A stretch of 64,000 bases of DNA, from contig JAPKDJ010000002.1 of NCBI GenBank assembly GCA_026421245.1, positions 1 to 64,000 of the forward strand, in the 5' to 3' direction. This DNA is from Akkermansiaceae bacterium (lineage in GTDB: Bacteria; Verrucomicrobiota; Verrucomicrobiia; Verrucomicrobiales; Akkermansiaceae). Under the pieces are notes generated by a model. That model did no database searches and had not been told where the DNA came from. It saw nothing but the letters and a program-made list of their open reading frames with translations. Numbering within the stretch: position 1 is the stretch's first letter; each line of letters starts with the position of its first letter. The position numbers and the translations under genes were made by a program. Shown here one piece after another: positions 1-7,848 of the stretch.

Positions 1-540
1 ACGCCTCAGAACTTCTTTTTTTTTCGCGGCGACAGTAAGGTCACCCCCCTGTTCTTCCTCGGAGATTCTCTCATCATTCTTCCCCATTTTAAAGAGAGCA
101 AAGATAATTCCGATCACACTCAACCATCCGACCAGAAACAGAATCAACCCCTTATTTCTCTCCTTCTTGGCCCGCTTCTTTCGTCGTCGGACTCTGCGAG
201 AGCCATCCGGCATCATTATTTCCAGGTCTCCCTCGGTCCCGATCGCCTCGTCGGCAACCTCTTGAATCGGCTTGACGTTGACAGCGGCAGATTCCACCGC
301 CCTAACCGCCAAAACGGGGAGTTCTTTTTTCCCGGTAAGATTTCGCATCACACTGCTCTTCCTGTTCCCTATTGCCCCCCTCGGCACCTGAACAGGTTTG
401 GCAGAAGCCGTAGCAGATTTTACGGAGGTTCCAAATTCATGCTGACACTTCCCGCAGACAATGCCCTCTTTCAAGGACTTCTCGCTGCGAACCACCGCCT
501 CACAAGAGGGGCAAATAAAGACTCCGGGTTTTCCACTCAT
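1..540 (-). CDS. Zinc-ribbon membrane protein, C-terminal end beyond the window
   Basis: The reading frame is open from an ATG at 540 leftward to the window edge, giving 180 codons with no stop. The N-terminus holds two CxxC knuckles (residues about 10-13, CPSC, and 29-32, CGKC), which is a zinc-ribbon pattern. A linker follows, then a very basic stretch (RRVRRRKKRAKKERNK, about residues 126-141) and a single hydrophobic segment (about 143-160), so the ribbon is probably cytoplasmic with one membrane pass. An acidic/Lys-rich tail begins before the edge. I do not recognise the family beyond zinc ribbon plus membrane anchor. It lies downstream of hscA on the same strand with a gap of about 40 bases, so co-transcription is possible. 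Confidence 0.7.
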   Translation of the reverse strand, partial: MSGKPGVFICPSCEAVVRSEKSLKEGIVCGKCQHEFGTSVKSATASAKPVQVPRGAIGNRKSSVMRNLTGKKELPVLAVRAVESAAVNVKPIQEVADEAIGTEGDLEIMMPDGSRRVRRRKKRAKKERNKGLILFLVGWLSVIGIIFALFKMGKNDERISEEEQGGDLTVAAKKKEVLRR

Positions 541-583
541 ACGCTTGCTTGATTAATACTATGCTAAATTTTTTCCCCCAGCG

Positions 584-2344
584 TCAATCTTGAGAACTTG
601 AAAAAAGAGCCTCCGTCGCTCGTTGCACCAACAGGGCCGCCAGCGTCTCGGTTGCTTTGTCGAGTTCCTCGACCGTGGTCTTCAAAACGCTAACTTCTTT
701 TTTTTCAAGCGCTTGCTCAACCCGCTTGCGTGCTTCCTTGATTTCCTGAACCTCAGAATCATCCAGTAATTCCCCAGCTTGCTCAAGGGCCACCTCAACC
801 GCGGGGATAAGCTCCTCGGCCTTCATGCGCGCTTCCTCAAAAACCCGAGCCTTCATATCTTCAATCGCAAACTCAACACTTTCACTGACCATTTGCTCCA
901 CCTTGGCTTCATGAACATCGACAGCCGCGCTTCCAACTTCGATCACAGTATCAATTCCGGTCGCAACATCGCGGGCCAACACCGACAAAATGCCATCGGC
1001 ATCAATTCGAAACTCCACTCCAACCCTAGCTTGCCCCCGTCGTGCCGATTCAAACGGCACTTCAAAAGAACCCAACTCCCAATTGTCAGAAGCCAATTCT
1101 CTCTCTCCTTGAAGAACCCGGACCCTCATTGAGATTTGCCCGTCGACTGCGTTGGTGAACATTTCTCCCGCTTTACAAGGAATGGTCGTATTCCTCGTAA
1201 TCAAGACATTCATCAACCCCCCCATCGTCTCAATGCCAAGACTCAAAGGGGTCACATCTAAAAGCAGAACCTCTCGCACCGTCCCCGCTAAAATCCCAGC
1301 TTGAATAGCCGCTCCCCGTGCGATCGCTTCGTCTGGATGTTGGCTGAGATCAGGCTCTCTCAAAAAAATCGTCGCCACCCGGTCTTTCACTGCCGGAATA
1401 CGACTACTTCCCCCAACCATCACCACCTCCGCCAAATCCGATGCCGATACATTTGAATCCAGCAGGGCCCGACGACAAGCAGATTCCATCCGATTCAAAA
1501 ATGGCGCCATGAGCCTGTTCAAGTCTTCTCTCGTAATCAAAATCTCTCCGGTGAAGGGGAGGCGAAACATCACCTCCTCCTCCTCAGACAGGACATGCTT
1601 CACCCTCCGTCCCTCACTGATCCATCGGACCAGTTCTATGGAGTCCATTGTCTCAAGCTCAACCTTTAATCGACTTGCCGCCAATCCCACGATCGCTTTA
1701 TCAAAATCATCTCCTCCCAGATCTGTATCACCCGACGTAGCCAGAACCTCAAAGACTCCCTCGCGCATCTCTAAAACCGAAACATCAAAAGTGCCTCCAC
1801 CCAAATCAAAGACTGCCACACGGGCACTTTCATCGAGACGATCAAGACCATATGATAATGCTGCCGCGGTGGGTTCGCTCAGAATCCGAACCACTTCCAA
1901 TCCGGCAAGTTCACCTGCTTTTTTGGTCGCGGCCCTTTGTCCATCATGAAAATAGGCTGGCACTGTGATGACAGCCTTGGAAATCTCGCTCTCAAGTCGA
2001 GACTTCGCGACTTCTTTCAGGTGACCTAAAATCTCAGCCGAAACCTCCTCAGGCGAACGGAGTCCTGCCAGCGTCTCCAATTTTCCATCCGAAGAAAGCT
2101 CCCCTTTCCCATCGGAAGCCCTACGTCCGATGAGGCTCTTCACACTTGTTACCACTCGGTCCACTTCAGCCCTCCGAAGGGCCTCGTGTCCCACTTCCAC
2201 TTCACCATCCCTCCCATACCAGACCGCACTGGGGGTCAAGGTTCTCCCCATTTCATCTGCCAAAAGAATCGGGAATCCGGAATCCACAACGGCGATTGCC
2301 GATTGGGTCGTTCCCAGATCAATACCCACGATCACCTCGCTCAT
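584..2344 (-). CDS. hscA: Hsp70-family chaperone HscA (iron-sulfur cluster type)
   Basis: ATP-dependent Hsp70 chaperone that, in the Isc pathway, helps release [Fe-S] clusters from the scaffold. The nucleotide-binding domain starts with GIDLGTTQSAIAVV, contains the DLGGGTFDVSVL phosphate loop (about residues 179-190) and the VVMVGGSSRIPAV adenosine motif (about 308-320). The substrate-binding domain follows with DVTPLSLGIET, and a short helical lid ends the 586 residues. That is shorter than DnaK (about 638) and near HscA (about 616). The call as HscA rather than DnaK rests on the neighbours: an HscB-like J protein 20 bases upstream and an IscA-type carrier before that. IscS and IscU are not in the window. 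Confidence 0.85.
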   Translation of the reverse strand: MSEVIVGIDLGTTQSAIAVVDSGFPILLADEMGRTLTPSAVWYGRDGEVEVGHEALRRAEVDRVVTSVKSLIGRRASDGKGELSSDGKLETLAGLRSPEEVSAEILGHLKEVAKSRLESEISKAVITVPAYFHDGQRAATKKAGELAGLEVVRILSEPTAAALSYGLDRLDESARVAVFDLGGGTFDVSVLEMREGVFEVLATSGDTDLGGDDFDKAIVGLAASRLKVELETMDSIELVRWISEGRRVKHVLSEEEEVMFRLPFTGEILITREDLNRLMAPFLNRMESACRRALLDSNVSASDLAEVVMVGGSSRIPAVKDRVATIFLREPDLSQHPDEAIARGAAIQAGILAGTVREVLLLDVTPLSLGIETMGGLMNVLITRNTTIPCKAGEMFTNAVDGQISMRVRVLQGERELASDNWELGSFEVPFESARRGQARVGVEFRIDADGILSVLARDVATGIDTVIEVGSAAVDVHEAKVEQMVSESVEFAIEDMKARVFEEARMKAEELIPAVEVALEQAGELLDDSEVQEIKEARKRVEQALEKKEVSVLKTTVEELDKATETLAALLVQRATEALFSSSQD

Positions 2345-2364
2345 GCGCAGCAGTAAAGAGGAAC

Positions 2365-2934
2365 TTACCCCGCGAGCAAGGCCTCAAAAATCTTTCCGGT
2401 CGCTTCCCGGAGTTGGGCCAACCATTTTCTGAGGAAACTCATCGCCCGATGGACCTCTCCCATCTCGTCGAGACACCTCTCCCACCCCTCCTCGTCAAAG
2501 CGCCCAAACCGCCCGAGATACGAATCTTCAAGAGCCACGATCTCCTCGAGCAACTCTTCCAGCGCGCGTTTCAAGCTGGGAACGCGGGCATCCAAAACCG
2601 CTTTCCCCAGTCCGCTCACGGCCTTGCCTCTCTCCGCCACAAAACAATCTACTTTTTGAAGAGTCCCAGCTACCGGAGCGAAAAAATCCATTACCTTTCC
2701 GGGCACGCTTCCCCGCTCGTTTATCTTCCTTCCGAGAATTTCGAGGGCCATTGCAAGGCGGCCCATCGGTGACTTAATCAGATCGGCAGCTTGCCGAAGT
2801 TGCTCAAACTCGCCCTCACCTCCTCCGGCGTCAGGATGAGCTCTCTTGAGTTCCTCCCGGATCGCTTCTTCAACCAAGCCAGAGTCCAGCTCCAACTGTC
2901 GGGGAAGCCCAAACCGTTCGAACGAATCCATCAT
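2365..2934 (-). CDS. hscB: HscB-like J-domain co-chaperone
   Basis: Co-chaperone that would stimulate the HscA ATPase and hand over the cluster scaffold. The N-terminus (FERFGLPRQLELD) matches the HscB opening and is followed by a short J-domain with the catalytic HPD tripeptide at about residues 34-36. The C-terminal two thirds are helical and acidic, as in the HscB scaffold-binding domain. At 189 residues it is close to the usual length of about 170-200. The region after HPD is Gly-rich (AGGGEGE) where canonical HscB has a basic DKF-type stretch, so the J-domain is divergent. Its ATG overlaps the stop of the iscA frame (ATGA), indicating translational coupling. Confidence 0.78.
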   Translation of the reverse strand: MMDSFERFGLPRQLELDSGLVEEAIREELKRAHPDAGGGEGEFEQLRQAADLIKSPMGRLAMALEILGRKINERGSVPGKVMDFFAPVAGTLQKVDCFVAERGKAVSGLGKAVLDARVPSLKRALEELLEEIVALEDSYLGRFGRFDEEGWERCLDEMGEVHRAMSFLRKWLAQLREATGKIFEALLAG

Positions 2935-3344
2935 GCTGCAAAGCTTTCACCACAAGAACATGTCACCACGGCATTGGGATTACTGACCTTGAATCCACCT
3001 TGCTGAAGATCGTCCGAGTAGTCCAACTCACTCCCACTCACAAAGAGCGCGCTTTTCGGATCAATCACCACATCCACGCCGTTACTGGTCACCATAATGT
3101 CCCGGTCCCGTGGCCCCTCGACCAAATCCATTTGATACTGCAGGCCACTGCACCCTCCTCCCACAACCGCGATTCGCAGAGCACCGGATTCTTTCCCCTG
3201 CTTCTTCCAAAGCCCCAGAAGATGAGCAGAGGCCCCGCTCATGACCTTGACCAACTTCTCGTTCCCTATTGTATATCCACCTTTCACGTCTCGTTGAAAA
3301 TTTAACAGAGCTAAACGGCACCGCAACTCCGGATCCCGCCCCAT
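2931..3344 (-). CDS. iscA: A-type iron-sulfur carrier protein (IscA/ErpA/HesB family)
   Basis: Scaffold or carrier that delivers [Fe-S] clusters to apoproteins. The three ligand cysteines are present: GGGCSGLQY (first Cys) and the C-terminal CSCGESF pair, with the usual spacing of about 64 residues. The longest frame begins at 3344 and gives 137 residues. The family is usually about 107, and the conserved fold begins around EKLVKVMSGASAHLL, so a GTG at 3287 (118 residues) is an equally likely start; neither has a clear Shine-Dalgarno site. It is the first gene of the iscA-hscB-hscA set and is divergent from the TIGR02597 gene, with about 145 bases between them. Confidence 0.85.
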   Translation of the reverse strand: MGRDPELRCRLALLNFQRDVKGGYTIGNEKLVKVMSGASAHLLGLWKKQGKESGALRIAVVGGGCSGLQYQMDLVEGPRDRDIMVTSNGVDVVIDPKSALFVSGSELDYSDDLQQGGFKVSNPNAVVTCSCGESFAA

Positions 3345-3488
3345 CGATTTTATTTCGATCTTTTGGACTTCCTAACCTACTGCTACGACTCGCTTTATTA
3401 AAAAGAAGGGGGGAATTCTCTTCTTCCTCTAGAAATCAACTTGCAAAAGGCTAGGGAAATCTCCATTACTTAACTGCACCTTACGAAA
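3345..3488. other. Divergent intergenic region, iscA / TIGR02597
   Basis: These 144 bases separate two divergent transcription units, so both promoters should lie here. I see no strong sigma70 pair. The sequence is rather AT-rich on the iscA side and includes a short purine tract (GAAGGGGGGAATT). No iron-regulator site such as an IscR box could be identified with confidence. Confidence 0.4.
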
Positions 3489-4487
3489 ATGAATATCTCC
3501 CCCTTCCTCTTAGCAGGTGGCATGGCTGTCTCTCTGCTCGCAGAAACAGTCTATACGATTCCACAAGGATACACAGAAGTCACAATCGCTGGCGCCTCAA
3601 GCGCTGGAGAAACAAAGCTGACCGCTATATCGGCAACTTTGTTACAGGATGTGGCTTACTCTGGAGCAGTAACCATTGGTGCTTACACCGATTCTCAGGC
3701 TGCCAGCGTTGCAGGTGCCTCTTGGACCGTAACCCAGTGGACCGACGAACCACATTTAGCGTACCTCTCTGTTGCGGGAAATGCTGCTGAAAAAGCGTTC
3801 CTTATTTTGGAAAACACGACTTCGGGAGGCCTGACTCTTGCCGCTGAATCTGATCTTTTGGTCAACTTTCCAGCTTCTTCGACGATCAAAATCAGAAAAG
3901 CCAACACTCTTTCCTCGATTTTCAGTAGCGGAGCTTCCGATATCGACGGAGCTGACCGGATTTACATTTGGGACAACGGCAAAGAAGGTGGCCCAGGCTG
4001 GTCCACCTTCCGCTACTCTTCTATTGGGGGTGGCAATTGGGTGAATGTCACTGCGAGTTCGCTGGCCAATGATATGGTCGTCTACCCGGATGAGGGCATA
4101 TTTGTCCAGCGCGCAGTCACAACAGACATCCAATTGAAGTTGTTCGGCGAAGTTCCATCCGTTCCCCAGGTTGCGTCCATTGAAGGAACCGGTTTCCTCT
4201 CATCACGAGTCCCTGTAAATACCGAACTGCAAAATCTTGGCATTCAGGGTTCAAACTGGGTAGCTGGCGACCGGGTTTACATTTGGAACGCTGATGGAGA
4301 TGTCTGGGAAGCCCATCGCTACACCGATCTTGGTGGCGGGTTATGGATTGACATCCTCAGGGGTGCTCTCAGCAGCAAACAAATCATCACTCCCAATTCC
4401 GCTGTCTTTGTCGTCCGCGAAAGTGAGACCGCAGCAGGTGACGGTGAAATCACAACCACTCTCCCATACGACTTGACGGCCGAGTAG
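3489..4487 (+). CDS. TIGR02597-family secreted protein
   Basis: This 332-residue protein starts with a Sec-type leader (residues 1-18, ending LLAE-T) and is otherwise beta-rich. Two copies of a module built around DRVYIW / DRIYIW are visible, each followed by a Trp-containing strand (GWSTFRY..GGGNWVNV at about residues 170-187, and VWEAHRY..GGGLWIDI at about 278-293). This pattern fits the TIGR02597 family, known mainly from Verrucomicrobiota and of unknown function. It is followed 39 bases later by a PEP-CTERM protein, and the two are probably co-expressed. The family assignment is from memory of its repeat signature. A role at the cell surface is inferred only from the leader and neighbour. 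Confidence 0.7.
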   Translation: MNISPFLLAGGMAVSLLAETVYTIPQGYTEVTIAGASSAGETKLTAISATLLQDVAYSGAVTIGAYTDSQAASVAGASWTVTQWTDEPHLAYLSVAGNAAEKAFLILENTTSGGLTLAAESDLLVNFPASSTIKIRKANTLSSIFSSGASDIDGADRIYIWDNGKEGGPGWSTFRYSSIGGGNWVNVTASSLANDMVVYPDEGIFVQRAVTTDIQLKLFGEVPSVPQVASIEGTGFLSSRVPVNTELQNLGIQGSNWVAGDRVYIWNADGDVWEAHRYTDLGGGLWIDILRGALSSKQIITPNSAVFVVRESETAAGDGEITTTLPYDLTAE

Positions 4488-4526
4488 GCTGCTCTCATTT
4501 TAATCAAAAGCTTAACAATAATAAGA

Positions 4527-5126
4527 ATGAAAATTACACAAACGCTCACCCTGACTGCCATCTTGATCGGCGGCATCAGCACCGCGACCGCTGCGACCGT
4601 AAGCGTCTCAGGCCTCGTACAAACGCTCACAGGATTTGACGGAGAGACCATCGCCGACGGGTCAGATGTCCAGATCGGGTATTTTCTTGGAATTGATTCC
4701 TCCAAAGAACCAGCTTCTTATAGCATCGATGACTGGAGCAGTTTCGAACGACTGGCAAACACCACAACAGGAGCTGTCTTTTTCGGACTTATTCCAGGAG
4801 GCGTTGACCTGTCAGGAACTCGGGTCGATTCCGATACCGATTTCCCAACTTCACCGCTTCCTGTTCGTATCGGCCTTCGCATTTTCGATAGCGAATCAGG
4901 ACGGTACAACACATTCACTACAGCAGGCTTGAAACCTATTCTTGAGTTAACTGATCCCTTCGTCCCTGGCACGGGTGACGCTGATCTCACCACAGAGGGC
5001 TCAACGACCGTTTGGGAAGACAGTGCCAATCCATTCAAAACGACTCTCGTCGCTGTTCCTGAGCCCAGCTCTGCTCTCTCACTTTTACTCGGGGCGGGAC
5101 TCCTTCTTGGAGCTCGACGTCGATAG
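4527..5126 (+). CDS. PEP-CTERM sorting-domain protein
   Basis: A 199-residue exported protein. The N-terminal signal peptide (residues about 1-22, ending TATA-A) and the C-terminal sorting signal are both clear: VPEPSS, then a hydrophobic helix (ALSLLLGAGLLLGA) and a terminal ARRR. Such tails are cut by exosortase-type enzymes and mark proteins for the cell envelope or extracellular matrix. The middle is a beta-rich domain that I do not recognise. A stem-loop terminator follows at 5153. No exosortase gene is in this window, so the processing enzyme must be encoded elsewhere. Confidence 0.85.
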   Translation: MKITQTLTLTAILIGGISTATAATVSVSGLVQTLTGFDGETIADGSDVQIGYFLGIDSSKEPASYSIDDWSSFERLANTTTGAVFFGLIPGGVDLSGTRVDSDTDFPTSPLPVRIGLRIFDSESGRYNTFTTAGLKPILELTDPFVPGTGDADLTTEGSTTVWEDSANPFKTTLVAVPEPSSALSLLLGAGLLLGARRR

Positions 5127-5152
5127 AAAGACTGGGGTTCAACTCTAATTTC

Positions 5153-5187
5153 AAAAAGTCTCCTTCCTTCGGGAACGGGGCTTTTTT
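5153..5187 (+). terminator. Bidirectional intrinsic terminator
   Basis: Stem-loop with AAAAAG/CTTTTT outer arms, a GC-rich inner stem and a C-TTCG-G tetraloop, followed by TTTTTT on the plus strand. It ends the PEP-CTERM transcript. The A-run on the 5' side gives a U-run in the opposite direction, so it can also end the helicase transcript, whose stop codon lies inside it. Confidence 0.8.
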
Positions 5188-7177
5188 ATTCCTCAAGCAT
5201 CGCGGACATCCCGCTGAAAAACCCCCTCAACTCTTCCTCCGAGGCCTCGGCACCCATAATGTCCTCGTAATCCTCTTCTTGGACCCAATCGGGATTCAAC
5301 TCGCAGATGAAACTGCTTCGCTCACAAGCCTCCTGCTTTCCCCACTTCACCCGTGTCGCGCAATAGGTCATTGTCATCCGTTCCTTGGCCCGCGTGATCC
5401 CGACATAAAGCAATCGCCTTTCTTCATCGCGCGTTCCTTCCTCAACGCTCCGTTTGTGAGGAAGAATTCCTTCCTCCAAACCCACCAAATAAACCACCGG
5501 ATACTCGAGCCCCTTCGCTGCGTGCAGCGTAATCAAGGTCACTCCGCTCTTCTTCTCCAAATCTTCCTCCTTCTCGGCGTCCAATGCCGCCTTATCCAAA
5601 AAGTCCCCGAGCTTCGTCCCTTTTTTCATGGCCTCCGTAATTGAAGCAACCGTCGTACTCACCCCCTCCCGACGCCCATCTTTTTCCTTATCCGTCTTAC
5701 ACTGACGCATTAACCAATCGTTAAAGTCCATCTCTCGCAGCCATTGATCAATCACTACCCCCGCGTTCGTCCCGTCCACGAACGACCGGCGGGCGTCCTC
5801 AGCCTGTTTGACAAAGATCTCGATCGAATTCCTCACCTTGGACGACAACTGATCGAGAAAATCGTCATCAATCAGTGTCTTCCAAATTCCCTGATCCTTC
5901 TCCCGGCTCCACTCAAGCGCCGCCATCGATGTCGTAGTTCCGATTCCGCGAGGCGGGGTGTTCAAAATCCGGAGCAACGGTATATCGAGCTCCGAATTAT
6001 TCAGCACCTGGGCATAGCTCAAAACATCCCGCACCTCCTTTCGATCGTAAAAGCTCTGCGCCCCCACCATCCGATATGGAATCTTCGCTTCTCGCAAAGA
6101 CTCTTCCATTTTACGAATCTGTCCGTTTGTCCGGAAGAGAACCGCAAAGTCTTCCAAAACCCTTCCTTCTTCCCGCTGGGTCACAATCTCAGAGACAATC
6201 CAATCCGCCTCCTCCTGATCGCCCGGCATCGAAACCAAACGCACCAAATCTCCACCCGGAATGGTATGTCTCAGCTTCTTCTCCCGGCGTCCCACGTTGT
6301 TTTTGATCAAACTATTCGCCACCTCCAGCACTGCTTGCGGGCTCCGATAATTTTCTTCCAGCTGGATGACCTTCGGGTTCGGAAAAAAGCGCTCAAACTG
6401 GAGAATGTTTGCCACTTCGGCCCCCCGCCACCCATAGATCGACTGATCATCGTCACCCACCACACAAATATTGTAGGGCTCCGTCACCAGCTGCTGCAGA
6501 AGTCTCATCTGCAAGCTGTTGGTATCCTGAAACTCGTCGACCGTGAGGTAGCGATACTTGTCCTGCCAGTAGTCACGCACCTCCTTGTGTTCCCGCAGGA
6601 CTCTTTCCCCTAGAAGAAGGAGATCATCAAAATCCACGGCATTTTGCGCCCGCAATTCATTCTGATACGCCACCGCAATCTCTGCGATGAGATCATCCTC
6701 GATGCTCGACAGTGGAGCCTCGGCATTCTTCGTTCTTGAAATCTCAGACATCACCTCTCCGGGCCTCAGATTAATTTTCCCTCCCCCTTTCCTTACGATC
6801 AATTGTCGGATGATTCCCGTCTGGTCGCCCCCAGCCATCACCGCGAATTTCTTTTTGTAGCCCACCGATTCGATGTCCCGCTTCAAGATCCGGAGACACA
6901 GCGAGTGAAATGTGCACACCGTCAAGGCCTTCCCTCTCTTCTGACCCACCATTCCAATCACCCGTTCCGCCATCTCAGCGGCCGACTTGTTGGTAAACGT
7001 CACCGCTAGAACGTTCTCTGCGGACACTCCGTTTTCAAGCAGGGCGGACATTCGACACGTCACCGTCCGTGTTTTCCCCGTCCCTGCCCCCGCCAAAATC
7101 AAAACAGGCCCGTTCAGCGTCAAAACCGCCTCGCGCTGTGCTTTGTTGAGTGACTCGATGGAAAAACCTGCCGACAT
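5186..7177 (-). CDS. rep: UvrD/Rep-family superfamily 1 DNA helicase
   Basis: ATP-driven 3'-5' DNA helicase of the UvrD/PcrA/Rep group. Helicase motifs in order: Walker A GAGTGKT (about residue 30), motif Ia TFTNKSA, motif II VDEFQDTN, motif III GDDDQSIYGWRGAE, motif IV LEENYRS, motif V LHAAKGLEYPVVYLVG, and motif VI VGITRAKERM. Total length (663) and the C-terminal end just after the NPDW segment are closer to E. coli Rep (673) than to UvrD/PcrA, which carry a longer tail. I chose the ATG at 7177 because the family motif (LNKAQREAV) starts shortly after it and an AGG lies about 9 bases upstream. An in-frame ATG at 7222 would add 15 residues. Role inferred: replication-fork restart or repair. 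Confidence 0.88.
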   Translation of the reverse strand: MSAGFSIESLNKAQREAVLTLNGPVLILAGAGTGKTRTVTCRMSALLENGVSAENVLAVTFTNKSAAEMAERVIGMVGQKRGKALTVCTFHSLCLRILKRDIESVGYKKKFAVMAGGDQTGIIRQLIVRKGGGKINLRPGEVMSEISRTKNAEAPLSSIEDDLIAEIAVAYQNELRAQNAVDFDDLLLLGERVLREHKEVRDYWQDKYRYLTVDEFQDTNSLQMRLLQQLVTEPYNICVVGDDDQSIYGWRGAEVANILQFERFFPNPKVIQLEENYRSPQAVLEVANSLIKNNVGRREKKLRHTIPGGDLVRLVSMPGDQEEADWIVSEIVTQREEGRVLEDFAVLFRTNGQIRKMEESLREAKIPYRMVGAQSFYDRKEVRDVLSYAQVLNNSELDIPLLRILNTPPRGIGTTTSMAALEWSREKDQGIWKTLIDDDFLDQLSSKVRNSIEIFVKQAEDARRSFVDGTNAGVVIDQWLREMDFNDWLMRQCKTDKEKDGRREGVSTTVASITEAMKKGTKLGDFLDKAALDAEKEEDLEKKSGVTLITLHAAKGLEYPVVYLVGLEEGILPHKRSVEEGTRDEERRLLYVGITRAKERMTMTYCATRVKWGKQEACERSSFICELNPDWVQEEDYEDIMGAEASEEELRGFFSGMSAMLEE

Positions 7178-7346
7178 GGAAAAAACCTGCGTGAGAAAAC
7201 TCCGCCTCATTCCAAAACGCAAGCGTGGGATCGAAAGATCTCTTCAATTAGCATTTGCCATACAGACCGGTGGCAGCTTACAACTTTCCCTGTGGCCAAA
7301 ACTTCCTTTGGCTTCCTTTTAAACGAAACCAAAAATTACCAACGAA

Positions 7347-7790
7347 ATGAGCCAAATCATTCCTCTCGTCACCTCCGGAATCGCAGGTCCTCTCGGCGTG
7401 CTTCACCTTCCCCGCCTCTGGCAGAAAGCTTCTCTCGACGCTGTCGGCAAGCTTCACAGCGACTATCCTGCAGCCGGCGCCGGCTTTGATCAGATGACCC
7501 TCGACGCTCTCGGTATCGAACGCGACGCCTTCCTTGCTTACATCAAGGAATCCAAGCCTTCCTACACCCAGTGCGAGCAGTGGATCCTCGACCAAAAAGG
7601 CGGTTCCCTTAACTCTTCGGCCATCGATACCCACAATGCAGCTGTCGTCGGCTACAACCACGACGACGCGACACGCGGAGGCATTCTTTCCGCTGTTAGC
7701 ATCGCTGATACCGGCGCCATCCTCGATGCCGTCAACCTCAACAACCTTGAGGACTGGCAGGATTTCTACAATCAGCAGATCGCCGGATAA
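7347..7790 (+). CDS. DUF5069-type protein
   Basis: A 147-residue soluble protein with no signal peptide or membrane segment. The opening (IPLVTSGIAGPLGVLHLPRLW), the central GFDQMTLDALG and the late VGYNHDDATR plus DAVNLNNLEDW segments look like the DUF5069 family, seen mainly in Verrucomicrobiota and Planctomycetes. Function is unknown. It is monocistronic, ended by a stem-loop at 7813. The family name is from recall of this sequence pattern and should be confirmed. Confidence 0.65.
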   Translation: MSQIIPLVTSGIAGPLGVLHLPRLWQKASLDAVGKLHSDYPAAGAGFDQMTLDALGIERDAFLAYIKESKPSYTQCEQWILDQKGGSLNSSAIDTHNAAVVGYNHDDATRGGILSAVSIADTGAILDAVNLNNLEDWQDFYNQQIAG

Positions 7791-7812
7791 ATCCAAACCG
7801 GATTACAATTTA

Positions 7813-7848
7813 GAACCCTGTGGGCGGCCTATCGCCCCGGGGTTTTTT
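7813..7848 (+). terminator. Intrinsic terminator after the DUF5069 gene
   Basis: GAACCC...GGGCG...CGCCC..GGGGTT stem followed by TTTTTT. It overlaps the last codons and stop of the opposing transglutaminase gene (stop at 7829). Confidence 0.7.

Noticed and set aside
5744-6613. A 289-codon frame antisense to the Rep-like helicase
   Set aside because: Shadow frame rich in His/Arg/Pro; the helicase motifs lie on the other strand.
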